This document shows positions 7,775 to 16,753 of a stretch of 64,000 bases of DNA, in pieces. Each line of letters opens with the position of its first letter. Position 1 is the first letter of the stretch. The stretch lies in NCBI RefSeq assembly GCF_910577125.1, contig NZ_CAJTMN010000001.1, positions 1 through 64,000 of the forward strand, given 5' to 3'. The notes under the pieces were generated by a model. That model did not search any database. It had not been told where the DNA came from and saw nothing but the letters and a program-made list of their open reading frames with translations. The stretch comes from an uncultured Rikenella sp. GTDB lineage: Bacteria; Bacteroidota; Bacteroidia; Bacteroidales; Rikenellaceae. The translations under genes and the position numbers were made by a program.

Positions 7775-10027
7775 CTATTCGTCCGCCGCCAGGAAATGTT
7801 TCTGGGATTTCAGCAGGTTTCGCGACTGGAGCACCATCGTTTTGGTCTCGTTGATGATATCGAGGTACAGCATGCTGCTCCGCGAGCTCGACGCATTGTC
7901 CCGTACGCGGTAAATCTGGTTCTTGATCGCCTTGGCCAGTATCTCGAACAGTTCGTCCCGGTGTTGCAGAGCATCGTCCAGGTGGCTGAAATCTTTGGTC
8001 TGCAACATTTGGATAATCTCGTCGTAAATGGCCGAAACCCGCTCGTTGATCTCCTGTAAATCGGCCAATTGAGCGGGACTTAATCCCTCGTGGTTGTTGT
8101 CGATGTGGTCGAAACTTGGCCGCGTGATATGTACCAATGCCTTTGCCACCTCGTTCACATAGTCCGCTACTTGTACATAATAGTGTGCCGTGTCAATGTT
8201 GTTGGCCTCTAACTTTCGCAAAATCGGCAACAGCCGGTACTTCCGCTCATGAGCCTCCTGATACATCTGTTCCGCCGCCCGCATCGTATCTTTCAGCTTC
8301 CGCCGGTCTTCGCTGGCTAACCCTTCGATCGTCTCCTGATAGAGTTTGGTCATCGTCTGCATGGCGTTGCAAATCTCCTGTGTCGATTCGTCCACGATGT
8401 TCAGCTCTCCGTTGTTACCGTGATACAGAGCTTCTCGCGCCGCCGCTTTCTTCTGCCGCCGCGAGAAGAGCACTTTGCTTTGGAAGAGGATGAAAACGCA
8501 AACCGCCGCCAGTCCGTAGATGGCGATATTCCCGCCGTACATCAGCACCAGCCCGACGATGAATGCCACCGTAAAAGCTACGGCCGCCGTCAGAAACCAT
8601 CCGGAAATGACTGTCAGCACGCCCGTAATACGATATACCGCGCTCTCGCGTCCCCACGCCCGGTCGGCCAGCGAAGAACCCATCGCCACCATAAAGGTGA
8701 CGTAGGTGGTCGAAAGCGGCAGCCGCAATGACGTGGCCGATGCGATCAGGATGGAAGCGACCGCCAGATTGACCGTGGCCCGAATCAGGTCGAACGGCGC
8801 TTTCTCCGCCGCTTCGATCACTGCCATCGGTTCGAATCGTTTGGCGATAAACCGTTGCGCCCGTTCCGGTACGTATTTGGCGAAATTCTTGTTGAAATTG
8901 ACCGCCCCGCGCACCAAAGCCCGCGAGAGCGATGTGGAACCGAATCGCTCTACCCCGTCGTCCTGACGGGCCAGATTGATTTCGGTGTCGGAAACCGACC
9001 GGGCTTTCTTCGAGAGCCAGATGGTGGTAACCATAATCAATCCGCCGATGAAAAGAATGTACGGATTGGCCACCGCCCCCATATTATCCGAAGCCAGAGC
9101 CCCCATTTTAAAGGTCGCGAGATCGGCTCCGTGTTTTGCAGCTTCGGCAGCGATGTTATAGGAGTCGTAGCCGGCTACCGAGACCCCGATGAAATTGACC
9201 AGGTCGTTTCCGGCAAAAGCCAGCGCCAACGATAAAGTACCGGCCAGTACCGTCAGTTTCAGGATGTTGAGTCGGAACAGATAGTGAATCACCCCCATCA
9301 GAATCGTCCATCCGATAAAACAGTAGACCATCATCAGTCCCGTATGGGCGTCCATCCACGCCATCAGTTCCCGCGGCATGATCGGGGTGTCTTTCAGCCC
9401 CTTGAAGATGGCGAAGTAGGAGATGGCGGTCAGAGCGATCCCGCACCACAGCGGCCCGACGTATCGGAAAGCCCGCTGATAGTGGAACGAAAAGATCACC
9501 CGTGTGATGTACATGACCACCGTCCCGGTGATGAATGCGATGATGACCGATACTAGTATCCCGAAAATAATCCCCATCGCCTTTCCCGAGTTGATGTAGT
9601 GCGGCAGATCGGCCAGACTCTCTCCCGCCGTGTTCCAGATCTTCACCATCGCCACCGCCACGGCCGAGCCCAAGAGGCCGAATACCAGCGAAACGGTCGT
9701 AGAGGTCGGCAGACCGAACGTATTGAACAGGTCCAGCAGGATGACATTGGTGAACATGACGGTCAGGAAGACCATCATCATCTCGTGGAAGTAGAAGTTT
9801 TCGGGATAAAAAACTCCCCGGCGGGCCACTTCCATCATACCGCTGGAGAAAATGGAGCCGAGGAGAATCCCTGTCGAAGCGACGAGAAGAATGACGTATC
9901 GCGGAGCGGCTTTCGAGCCGAGGGCCGAGTTGAGAAAATTGACGGCGTCGTTCGAAACTCCGACGATCAGGGCCGAGATGGCGAACGCCATCAGGATCAC
10001 CAAGACAAACAGGTAGATATTGTCCAT
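7775..10027 (-). CDS. PiT-family inorganic phosphate transporter with PhoU-like C-terminal domain
   Basis: 750 residues from the ATG at 10027; an in-frame ATG at 10084 would add 19 non-hydrophobic residues, so the later start fits the first helix better. Both duplicated PiT signatures are present: GVSNDAVNFLNSA (residues 23-35) and AGNDLVNFIG (272-281). Their Asn-Asp pairs coordinate phosphate and cation in the family. The membrane part ends near residue 540; the remaining roughly 200 residues are charged, helical and PhoU-like. Expected reaction: proton- or sodium-coupled phosphate uptake across the inner membrane, with the tail regulating flux. In many bacteria the PhoU-like protein is a separate gene, so the fusion is notable but recurrent in Bacteroidota. 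Confidence 0.9.
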   Translation of the reverse strand: MDNIYLFVLVILMAFAISALIVGVSNDAVNFLNSALGSKAAPRYVILLVASTGILLGSIFSSGMMEVARRGVFYPENFYFHEMMMVFLTVMFTNVILLDLFNTFGLPTSTTVSLVFGLLGSAVAVAMVKIWNTAGESLADLPHYINSGKAMGIIFGILVSVIIAFITGTVVMYITRVIFSFHYQRAFRYVGPLWCGIALTAISYFAIFKGLKDTPIMPRELMAWMDAHTGLMMVYCFIGWTILMGVIHYLFRLNILKLTVLAGTLSLALAFAGNDLVNFIGVSVAGYDSYNIAAEAAKHGADLATFKMGALASDNMGAVANPYILFIGGLIMVTTIWLSKKARSVSDTEINLARQDDGVERFGSTSLSRALVRGAVNFNKNFAKYVPERAQRFIAKRFEPMAVIEAAEKAPFDLIRATVNLAVASILIASATSLRLPLSTTYVTFMVAMGSSLADRAWGRESAVYRITGVLTVISGWFLTAAVAFTVAFIVGLVLMYGGNIAIYGLAAVCVFILFQSKVLFSRRQKKAAAREALYHGNNGELNIVDESTQEICNAMQTMTKLYQETIEGLASEDRRKLKDTMRAAEQMYQEAHERKYRLLPILRKLEANNIDTAHYYVQVADYVNEVAKALVHITRPSFDHIDNNHEGLSPAQLADLQEINERVSAIYDEIIQMLQTKDFSHLDDALQHRDELFEILAKAIKNQIYRVRDNASSSRSSMLYLDIINETKTMVLQSRNLLKSQKHFLAADE

Positions 10028-10092
10028 GAAAAGTTCGGTTAAAACGGAATAGAGAGGGGCGTCTGTCGACAAACCACAATCCAAATCCTCGA

Positions 10093-10124
10093 CGAAAGTA
10101 CCGAATTAATCTGGATTTCACAAT
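10093..10124 (-). promoter_or_regulatory. Candidate promoter of the phosphate transporter
   Basis: Read on the minus strand: ATTG, exactly 20 nt, then TACTTTCG, one base off the TAnnTTTG consensus. It lies 65 nt upstream of the ATG at 10027. Confidence 0.5.
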
Positions 10125-10138
10125 AGGTGTGCACGGTC

Positions 10139-11506
10139 TTACCGGGCGCTTTTCTGTTTTTTCTCCTGATGTCGCACGATGTAATAGAAGGCGACGATCA
10201 GGAGCGCCGTCAGGTTTTCGGCGACCGGCATAGCGAGCCAGATGCCCCGGATGCCGATCCAGCAGGGAAGCAGCAGAAAGCTCGGAATGAGCAGTAGAAA
10301 ACCGCGCGACAGAGCGAAAAGGGTGGCCGCCCGAATCCGTTCGACGCTTTGGAAGTACCCGATGGCCGTGAGGTTGAAGATGAAGGCCGTAAATCCGGTG
10401 GCGAAAAAGGGAAAGCCGGCGACCGCTATTTCGGCGGCGCGGTTCTGCAGATCGACGAACAGGCCGACCGGAAGATCGGGATAGAGGCTGAAGACGGCGG
10501 TCGTGACCAGGCCGCAGACGACAGCCGTCAGCAGGGCGATCGTTTCGGTCTCCCGCGTGCGTTTTCGGGCGCCCAATCCGAAATTGTAACTGATGATCGG
10601 TTGGGCCGACTGAGCGATGGCGTTGCCGACCATGAAGATGAAGGGAGCATAGTAGCATACGATTCCGAAAGCGCCCACGCCGTCGTCGCCGAGGTAGTGC
10701 ATGAAAATCCGGTTGCCCATGAACATCAGGACGGCCATCGTCGCCTCGCCCAGCAGGGCCGAAGAACCGATCCGACACTGATATCCGAGGTTGCGGAGGG
10801 TCAGCCGGAGGCTCGTCAGGTTGAGCTTCGGACGCAGCAGACGCAGCCGGCGGGCATAGAGGGCCAAATAGATGACGGCGATCAGGCCGCCAACGGCGGT
10901 GCTCAGCGAGGTGGCGAAGGCCGCTCCCATCAGCCCCCATCCGAGCGGAAACATGAAGAGCCAGTCGAGTATCACGTTCAGTCCTGCTGTAATCAGGCTG
11001 CATGCCATGGCCAGTTTCGGCGCTCCGTCCAGCCGGATCGCGAAAAGCGATACGGCTGTCCATATCATGAAGATCCACGAGAGCACATTCCACAGCATAT
11101 ATTCCTTGACCAGAGGCAGCAGATGGGGTGATGCTCCCAGCAGGCGTCCCGTCCGGTCGGGAAAGACGACCATCGCCGTGATAAGGAGGGCGGTTATGAC
11201 GGTTACGAAGAGCAATGCCTGTGTGACATTCAGGCGGGCTGCGTTGAAACGTCCGCGGGAGAGATGGATGGAGGCTACCACCGAGCAGCCTGCGCCGGTC
11301 ATCAGGCCGATTCCCGTCATCAGCATGAGAACCGGAACGATGATGTTGATGGCGGCGATACCGTCGCTGCCGACACTGTGGCCGACGAAAATGCCGTCAA
11401 CGGCGGTTACGGCCGACATGCCGAGCATACCCAGCAGGGTCGGGAAAAAATATTGGCGAAACAGTTTCCCGACATTTTCTTGCTTCAAATCAAGAGCATC
11501 TTTCAT
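10139..11506 (-). CDS. MATE family multidrug/Na+ (or H+) antiporter
   Basis: 455 residues from the ATG at 11506. The longer frame to 11581 adds 25 polar residues with no match to the family, whereas MKDALDLKQENVGKLFRQYF resembles the usual MATE start. Twelve hydrophobic segments are evident. The first contains the MATE hallmark of an amphipathic start, PTLLGMLGMSAVTAVDGIFV. The half-repeat begins near GYQCRIGSSALLGEA and carries NRIFMHYLGDDGVGAFG and AIAQSAQPIISYNFG, a strong family motif. It exports cationic compounds in exchange for Na+ or H+. No adjacent regulator is seen. Intergenic repeat copy A lies upstream. Confidence 0.92.
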   Translation of the reverse strand: MKDALDLKQENVGKLFRQYFFPTLLGMLGMSAVTAVDGIFVGHSVGSDGIAAINIIVPVLMLMTGIGLMTGAGCSVVASIHLSRGRFNAARLNVTQALLFVTVITALLITAMVVFPDRTGRLLGASPHLLPLVKEYMLWNVLSWIFMIWTAVSLFAIRLDGAPKLAMACSLITAGLNVILDWLFMFPLGWGLMGAAFATSLSTAVGGLIAVIYLALYARRLRLLRPKLNLTSLRLTLRNLGYQCRIGSSALLGEATMAVLMFMGNRIFMHYLGDDGVGAFGIVCYYAPFIFMVGNAIAQSAQPIISYNFGLGARKRTRETETIALLTAVVCGLVTTAVFSLYPDLPVGLFVDLQNRAAEIAVAGFPFFATGFTAFIFNLTAIGYFQSVERIRAATLFALSRGFLLLIPSFLLLPCWIGIRGIWLAMPVAENLTALLIVAFYYIVRHQEKKQKSAR

Positions 11507-11553
11507 CTTAACACTTTTATAAATTGTTCTATTTCTTGCAACCCGTTCTTTGT

Positions 11554-11851
11554 GTCGGACGGGACTGCCGCTTTCTTGCAAGAAAACGGCACAAAGAACT
11601 TTTAGTTAGCTACGCTACGCCTTACGCTCCGCAGTCCTCAGTCTTCGAAATTACTTTTGGGTCGGGGTTCTCCGGGGCGGTGCCGCGGGCACTCCGAGAT
11701 GGCCGCCTCTACCCTAAGAGTGCCCGCGCGCCCCGGAAGAATCCCCGGCCCAAAGAAAAGTCCGAGGGTTGGGCCGCCGGCAGCTTTAGGATGCGAAGCA
11801 TCCTCTAAAGTTTTTCTGGTTCTCTTTGTTCACAAAGAGAATAGTACCCTC
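11554..11851 (+). repeat. Dispersed intergenic nested inverted repeat, copy A
   Basis: About 298 bp between the MATE gene and ruvA, colinear with the reverse complement of copy B (24978-25244). Conserved blocks in order: CAAAGAACTTTTAGTTAGCT, a CTCCGCAGTC block, TTTTGGGTCGGGG, a central palindrome (11672-11694 with 11718-11736, 23-nt loop), CGGCCCAAAGAA, GGGCCGCCGGCAGCTTTAGG, a small hairpin around GGATGCGAAGCATCC, and a terminal hairpin before AGTACCCTC. No ORF with coding character is present. The central stem sequence is unique to this copy. Confidence 0.8.
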
Positions 11852-11887
11852 TGGTCACTAAAAAACGGTTACAGAGAAAGGAACGAT

Positions 11888-11941
11888 TAAAAAAATGCTG
11901 GATAAGATGATTGGTTTTACCCAGTCATCTTATCCAGCATT
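11888..11941 (-). terminator. Terminator of ruvA
   Basis: AATGCTGGATAAGATGA (11894-11910) and its exact complement (11925-11941) form a 17-bp stem. Read on the minus strand it is followed by a T run. It lies 140 nt beyond the ruvA stop; 11942-12080 holds nothing else recognisable. Confidence 0.8.
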
Positions 11942-12080
11942 ACAACTATTGCTGCAATACCCTCCGATGAGGATTACAAAACGCTCGGTTTTCGAATGTT
12001 TCCGTGCAAAGGTACGGAGTCGGTTCGGAATAACCAACTTTTTCCGGCCCGGGAAAGGCGGGATGTGCCCTCCGGAGTGC

Positions 12081-12671
12081 TTACAATTGAGTAAGTGCCT
12101 GTCGGATAATCGCTTCGGCAGTGAGCGACGGATTCTCGCGGCAAATCGCCTTGACGATCTTTTCGCAGGCCGATTTCGGATAACCGAGAATGGTCAGGGC
12201 CGATATCGCTTCGTCGATATTCTCGGTCACCTCGGCGAAGATGCCCGGCGCAGCGTCTGAAACGGCCGCCACGTTGAGCACCTTGTTTTTCAGGTCGACA
12301 ATGGCCCGTTCGGCCGTCTTGGCGCCGATCCCTTTGACGCTCTTCAGAGCCCCGACATTGCCTGTGGCGATGATCTGCACCATGTCCTCCACCCCGTACG
12401 ACGAGAGCATGATCCGGGCCGTGTTGGCGCCGATCCCCGATACGGAGAGCAGCAGGCGGAACAGTTCGCGTTCTTTCTGCTGGCTGAAGCCGAAGAAAAT
12501 TTGGGCATCTTCGCGCAGGATGTGGTGGATGTAGAGGGTCGTTTCGGTGACCGAGCTGATGGCGGTGTAGGTCTGCAGCGAGATTTGGAGCAGGTAGCCG
12601 ATTCCGGCCGCCTCGATCACGACGTAGGTGGGGGTCAGTTCGGCGATTCGGCCTTTGATGTATTCGTACAT
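12081..12671 (-). CDS. ruvA: Holliday junction branch migration complex subunit RuvA
   Basis: 196 residues, normal RuvA length. The N-terminal OB-fold starts MYEYIKGRIAELTPTYVVIE. The tandem helix-hairpin-helix DNA-binding motifs are visible as LLLSVSGIGANTARIML (about 73-89) and LKSVKGIGAKTAERAIVDL (about 108-126). The C-terminal RuvB-contacting domain holds EAISALTILGYPKSACEK. It forms a tetramer that grips Holliday junctions and directs RuvB in recombination repair. It is a single-gene unit with its own terminator; ruvB and ruvC are not in the window, a common arrangement in Bacteroidota. Confidence 0.97.
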   Translation of the reverse strand: MYEYIKGRIAELTPTYVVIEAAGIGYLLQISLQTYTAISSVTETTLYIHHILREDAQIFFGFSQQKERELFRLLLSVSGIGANTARIMLSSYGVEDMVQIIATGNVGALKSVKGIGAKTAERAIVDLKNKVLNVAAVSDAAPGIFAEVTENIDEAISALTILGYPKSACEKIVKAICRENPSLTAEAIIRQALTQL

Positions 12672-12694
12672 GGTTGGAGTGAGTGAAGCCGGAG

Positions 12695-12702
12695 CAAAGA
12701 TA
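12695..12702 (-). promoter_or_regulatory. Candidate ruvA promoter -7 box
   Basis: TATCTTTG on the minus strand, a perfect TAnnTTTG, 23 nt upstream of the ruvA ATG. No TTTG lies at the ideal 20-nt spacing. Confidence 0.5.
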
Positions 12703-12798
12703 ACTTTTTCCCGGAGATTTCGGGAAATGGCGCGGGAGGATGGAATATTTTTACCATATTTGCATCTGAAAATCGGAAACTCAATATTTTAACGGGAA

Positions 12799-13443
12799 AT
12801 GAATAAAATTACACTCCACATCGTATCGTTGGCAGCGGTTTTGACGCTGGGACTGTGTTTCGTCGGCTGCGATAAATCTTCTAAGGGGGCTTCGGCGACG
12901 AATGCGGCCGATTCGACGAAAACGGCTGCCGACACGGCGGAAAAGATCGAATATAACGGGAAGATCGTTTATGTACAGATCGATTCCATTATGAGTGGTT
13001 ATGGATTGGCGAAAGATCTGCTGGACGCTGTTTCCAAAAAGAGCGAAAAGGCACAGAATGAACTGACGGCCAAGGGACGCAGTTTGGAACGTGAGGTACG
13101 CGATTATCAGGAACGGGCACAGAAGGGGTTGATCACACGGTTCCAGGCACAGGATATCGAAGCGGGGTTGCAGAAAAAGCAGCAGGCGGTGATGGAGTAT
13201 CGGGAACGGAAGATGCAGGAGCTGGCAGAGGAAGAGGCGGTAGCGATGAACCGGATCAGTGAGGCGATCATGCAATACATGCGCAAATATAATGCGGAGA
13301 AGAAATACAGCATGATTATCAGTACGCAGGGAGGGAATCCGGTGGTGCTGGCCGATCCGGCATTGAACATTACGGACGATTTGCTGAAGGGATTGAACGA
13401 TGAGTATCGTCTCCAGTTGGATACGATGAAGCAGGCGAAATAG
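12799..13443 (+). CDS. OmpH/Skp-like lipoprotein
   Basis: 214 residues. A signal sequence ends in the lipobox FVGC (Cys24), followed by an Ala/Ser/Thr-rich spacer. From about residue 52 (NGKIVYVQIDSIMSGYGLAK) to the C-terminus it matches the OmpH/Skp pattern: a short strand, a long helical coiled coil rich in Glu/Lys/Gln, and a closing strand with YSMIISTQGGNPVVLADPALNIT. Skp-type proteins are periplasmic holdases for unfolded outer-membrane proteins. Here the lipobox predicts membrane tethering instead of free diffusion. Monocistronic, with a terminator just downstream and a near-consensus -7 box (CATATTTG, 12755-12762). Confidence 0.85.
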   Translation: MNKITLHIVSLAAVLTLGLCFVGCDKSSKGASATNAADSTKTAADTAEKIEYNGKIVYVQIDSIMSGYGLAKDLLDAVSKKSEKAQNELTAKGRSLEREVRDYQERAQKGLITRFQAQDIEAGLQKKQQAVMEYRERKMQELAEEEAVAMNRISEAIMQYMRKYNAEKKYSMIISTQGGNPVVLADPALNITDDLLKGLNDEYRLQLDTMKQAK

Positions 13444-13480
13444 TCGGTGGCATTGTAAGTGTTAAATTGTTTTTGTAGAG

Positions 13481-13515
13481 AGGCTTCCTGTTTTTCCGGG
13501 AGGCCTTTTTGTTTT
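13481..13515 (+). terminator. Terminator of the OmpH-like gene
   Basis: AGGCTTCC (13481-13488) and GGGAGGCCT (13498-13506) pair with one bulge and a G-T pair, followed by TTTTTGTTTTT. The next about 100 nt to the DUF456 stop show nothing further. Confidence 0.75.
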
Positions 13516-13621
13516 TCTGATGAAAAAGCTATTGAGTTTTATGGTTTTGAGGGGGGAATACTGTAACCGAATTAAAGGAGTTTGGTAGTTCCCCGGTCGG
13601 GATGGCGAAAATTGTATTTTT

Positions 13622-14104
13622 CTATGCGGCGGCGAGGGCGACTATCATTCGGTATAGGATGTAGAAACAGAGTAACAGTTTCAGGCCCGTTCCCAGCAGA
13701 AAGCCGATGAAAGTGCCTACGGCAGCTTTCAAAGCCTCTGTGCCCGATTTTTTCGCGTACCACAGTTCACCGAGAAAAGCACCGAGAATCATGCCGAACA
13801 ACATCCCGATGGGCAGAAAAAACAGGCCGAGAATCATGCCGATAATCGATCCCCAGGTTGCCGCACTGCTGCCGCCGGCGCGCTTGAGGATCAACGGGGG
13901 CAAAAAGTAGTCCGACAGAAAAACGATCAGGCAGACACCGGTCATGATGAGCATAAAGGTGTCGCTGAAGGGGGTATAACCGCTCCACCGCCCGATCCAG
14001 AGGCTCAGGTAGGCCAGCGGTACGCCGGGCAGGGCCGGTACGACCGAACCGATGATACCGAGCAGTAGGATAACGAATGCGAGAATAATCAGAAAAATGT
14101 CCAT
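13622..14104 (-). CDS. DUF456 family small membrane protein
   Basis: 160 residues, almost entirely hydrophobic, with about four to five membrane helices. The family signature is clear: ILLLGIIGSVVPALPGVPLAY (residues 13-33) and the glycine-rich GSIIGMILGLFFLPIGMLFG and GMILGAFLGELW segments, followed by a last helix starting AVGTFIGFLLG. DUF456 proteins have no established biochemical function. The gene is alone, transcribed divergently from nothing close, and separated by about 100 nt from the HEAT-repeat gene upstream. Confidence 0.85.
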   Translation of the reverse strand: MDIFLIILAFVILLLGIIGSVVPALPGVPLAYLSLWIGRWSGYTPFSDTFMLIMTGVCLIVFLSDYFLPPLILKRAGGSSAATWGSIIGMILGLFFLPIGMLFGMILGAFLGELWYAKKSGTEALKAAVGTFIGFLLGTGLKLLLCFYILYRMIVALAAA

Positions 14105-14203
14105 AATCGAATGAATTGTTTGTGGCGAATATGCGATACGGGAGCGTAACTTGTCCCTGAACAGCGAAATTTCCTGTGCGTGCCCCCTCTCGAAGCTATC
14201 GCG

Positions 14204-15442
14204 TTATACACGAACAGTCCGGGGGTAATGATGAAGCAGTTTGAAAGCCATTCTGGCGATACTAAAACGCGGGGAAGCTAACATTTCTTGGATTTTTTGT
14301 ATGTAATGCGGTGCGTCTAACTGCATGAGAGCTTTCATGGCCGCCCGACAGATCGCAGGATGCGTAGGGTCTAAAAACGACTCGATTCGGGCTACATCTT
14401 CACGTCGCTTCCCGATTTCAGCGATTTCTATGATACAGACTTTCGGATGTTCTTCTATCCGCGTGCGATAAAAATCGTAAAGGTCGAATGTCGAGTCGTG
14501 TTGTCGGATGATCCATTTCGCTATGTTCCGGACGTAGGAGTTCCTATCGAGCAGCATAGCGCGAGCTGTGGTTAGGCTCGCCTCCGGGTCGGTGTCGTGC
14601 AGCGAGGACAAGGCTATTCCCCGATTGCGCGGGTATTTGTCCCGCAGCAGGAGGTCATAGTAAGGTCGGAGGTCTTGGCCGGAATCAACGACTGACTTTA
14701 GAATGAGTTGTCGTAGAAACGGATCCGGCTCCCGGGTCAAGTGGCCGATGAGTACCGTTCCGGATGTCTCCGGCAGAAATTCCCGGATGTTCGGGATGCC
14801 GAACCGTCGTATTCGGATATCCGGATTACCGAGAATCCGCTCGAACAAAGCCGTGTTCCCCGCCAGCCGGGGGGCCAACATCGCAATGTAGGCCTGCGGA
14901 TTGCCGCAATATTTTACCTGCTCGATCACCGGCAAGGTGTCGAGCAGCTCTTGGTCGGTCGTTTGCGGGAGCCTACGGGCGAATGCTTGCTTCGCTTCCC
15001 GACGAATCTGGGGTATGACCCAGTCGGCCATTCGCAAGGCGATGAAAGGAAGGGTGTTCGGATAGTCGGGCAAGGCTCGGACGGCTCGCTGCCGAACGTA
15101 GCCGCAACAGTGGAACGAGGCAAAGATAACCACTGCCCGGCGTTCCTCGTCGGACATCGATTCCGTCAGAAAATCTTCAATTCGATATGGAGTCCAATCG
15201 ATACTCCATTCCATCGAGGTACTTTGGCGCATTTGAATACTTGTCCGAATCATTCGTTCGTATGAAATGTCGTCTAAGTATTCCGCCAAAACAGTGGCTA
15301 CACGATGTTTGAGTACATCGGTTTGGGCTGCGTGCGGCGCCGCGAAGACGCAGAATAACCGACTCAACAGACTGGGATCTTTTTCCGCCTGCCACTGTGC
15401 CAGATCGGCTTCGAGGTGGGTATAGCAGTACTCACTTAACAT
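14204..15442 (-). CDS. HEAT-repeat-like helical protein of unknown function
   Basis: 412 residues with no signal peptide or membrane segment, so probably cytoplasmic. It is built of regularly spaced helix pairs with an Arg/Pro/Asp turn (for example LPDYPNTLPFIALRMADWVI, GNPDIRIRRFGIPNI, REPDPFLRQLILKSVVD and DRNSYVRNIAKWIIRQH), the hallmark of HEAT or PBS-lyase-like alpha solenoids. The final helices (AAMKALMQLDAPHYIQKIQ, MAFKLLHHYPRTVRV) repeat the pattern. Such scaffolds mediate protein interactions. No partner gene is evident: the upstream side is the rnf terminator and the downstream neighbour is a DUF456 gene in the same direction about 100 nt away. Confidence 0.65.
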   Translation of the reverse strand: MLSEYCYTHLEADLAQWQAEKDPSLLSRLFCVFAAPHAAQTDVLKHRVATVLAEYLDDISYERMIRTSIQMRQSTSMEWSIDWTPYRIEDFLTESMSDEERRAVVIFASFHCCGYVRQRAVRALPDYPNTLPFIALRMADWVIPQIRREAKQAFARRLPQTTDQELLDTLPVIEQVKYCGNPQAYIAMLAPRLAGNTALFERILGNPDIRIRRFGIPNIREFLPETSGTVLIGHLTREPDPFLRQLILKSVVDSGQDLRPYYDLLLRDKYPRNRGIALSSLHDTDPEASLTTARAMLLDRNSYVRNIAKWIIRQHDSTFDLYDFYRTRIEEHPKVCIIEIAEIGKRREDVARIESFLDPTHPAICRAAMKALMQLDAPHYIQKIQEMLASPRFSIARMAFKLLHHYPRTVRV

Positions 15443-15458
15443 GTGTGTATGCGTTGTG

Positions 15459-15516
15459 AAAAAACAAATCCCTATCCCCTATGCGCAAATAACTCGGGCG
15501 CAGAGGGACAGGGATT
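15459..15516 (-). terminator. Terminator of the rnf operon
   Basis: Nearly complementary arms at 15467-15486 and 15498-15516 share AATCCCT/AGGGATT and GCGC. They are followed on the minus strand by TTTGTTTTTTC. It lies between the rnfA stop and the next gene's start. Confidence 0.75.
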
Positions 15517-15541
15517 CGGAGCGTCGTTGTCGTGCGTTTTC

Positions 15542-16114
15542 TTATACTAATCCGGAGAATCCCATAAAGGCCATGGCCAAAATCCCCGCCACGATCAAAG
15601 CGATCGGCACCCCTTTGAATGCTTTCGGCACGTCGGTAATTTCCAGCTTCTCGCGCAGTCCGGCAAAGAGTACCAAAGCCAGTGTAAATCCCAAAGCGGT
15701 CGCGGCCGAAAATACTACGCTCTGTGCCAGGTTGAACTCTTTCTGCACCAACAGAATAGCTACCCCGAGCACGGCACAGTTCGTGGTAATCAAAGGCAGG
15801 AAAATCCCCAAAGCCTGATACAATGCCGGACTCACCTTTTTGAGCACGATTTCGACCATCTGCACCAACGCCGCAATCACGAGAATAAAGACGATGGTCT
15901 GCATGTATTCGATCCCCAGCGGAACCAGCACGCCGTATTGCAGGACATAAGCCACCAGCGATGCGATGGTCATCACGAAGGTCACTGCCATCCCCATCCC
16001 CATCGAGGTGGATACTTTGTTCGAGACGCCCAGGAACGGGCAGATCCCTAAGAATTGCGCCAGCACGATGTTATTGACGAAAATCGCGCTGATGATGATT
16101 ACGAAATATTCCAT
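15542..16114 (-). CDS. rnfA: Rnf complex subunit RnfA (RsxA)
   Basis: 190 residues, six predicted membrane helices, last gene of the rnf operon. The start [20 protein letters not shown] and the [20 protein letters not shown] segment are characteristic of RnfA/NqrE, including the conserved Cys that contributes to the intramembrane iron centre shared with RnfE. It forms the ion- and electron-transfer core of the Rnf ferredoxin:NAD+ oxidoreductase in the inner membrane. 36 nt separate it from rnfE. Length and motifs are normal. Confidence 0.95.
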   Translation of the reverse strand: MEYFVIIISAIFVNNIVLAQFLGICPFLGVSNKVSTSMGMGMAVTFVMTIASLVAYVLQYGVLVPLGIEYMQTIVFILVIAALVQMVEIVLKKVSPALYQALGIFLPLITTNCAVLGVAILLVQKEFNLAQSVVFSAATALGFTLALVLFAGLREKLEITDVPKAFKGVPIALIVAGILAMAFMGFSGLV

Positions 16115-16150
16115 AGTCGTTTTTCCGAATCAAAGAGAACTAAGAGCCGA

Positions 16151-16744
16151 TTACCGCAGCCGGGCGGTGAATTTGTTGAAGAGCACGAGCAGGTAGCCCA
16201 ACGCGATAAATGCCCCCGGTGCGAGAACGAAGATCAGAATACCGTCCATCCCCGCCGGCAGGAACTTGGCTCCGAACACCGAGCCTGCCCCGAGCATTTC
16301 CCGCACGATCCCGAGCAAGGTCAGCGAGCAGGTAAAGCCCAGTCCGATCCCCAAGCCGTCGAGCATCGAGGCGAAAGGCCCGTGTTTCGAGGCGAAAGCT
16401 TCGGCCCGTCCCAGAATGATACAGTTCACCACGATCAGCGGGATAAATACCCCCAGGGTATTGTACAAATCCGGCACATAGGCCTGCATCACGAGTTGTA
16501 CGACGGTCACGAACGATGCGATAATCACGATAAAGCTCGGAATCCGCACCTTCGCCGGAATCACGTTTTTGACTAAGGATACGACGATGTTCGACATGAT
16601 CAGGACGAACATCGTGGCGAGTCCCATGCTCATCCCGTTAATCGCCGAGGTGGTCGTCCCCAAGGTGGGGCACATCCCCAGCAGCAGGACGAATGTCGGG
16701 TTTTCTTTAATTAACCCTTTGGTAATCAGTTGCAGTTTAGTCAT
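16151..16744 (-). CDS. rnfE: Rnf complex subunit RnfE (RsxE)
   Basis: 197 residues, six membrane helices, homologous in fold to RnfA with inverted topology. Diagnostic segments are NPTFVLLLGMCPTLGTTTSA (residues 15-34, with the conserved Cys), PLIVVNCIILGRAEAFASKH and the late GILIFVLAPGAFIALGYLL. Together with RnfA it holds the membrane iron-sulfur centre and ion path. It follows rnfG with a 9-nt gap. Confidence 0.95.
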   Translation of the reverse strand: MTKLQLITKGLIKENPTFVLLLGMCPTLGTTTSAINGMSMGLATMFVLIMSNIVVSLVKNVIPAKVRIPSFIVIIASFVTVVQLVMQAYVPDLYNTLGVFIPLIVVNCIILGRAEAFASKHGPFASMLDGLGIGLGFTCSLTLLGIVREMLGAGSVFGAKFLPAGMDGILIFVLAPGAFIALGYLLVLFNKFTARLR

Positions 16745-16753
16745 GACTTTCTC

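Noticed and set aside
9156..11093. 645-codon minus-strand frame spanning the phosphate transporter and MATE genes
   Set aside because: It crosses two complete genes in another frame and has an Arg/Pro/Gly-biased composition and no domain.
11942..12080. Small gene between the ruvA terminator and ruvA
   Set aside because: Frames across it are short and run into ruvA in shadow frames.
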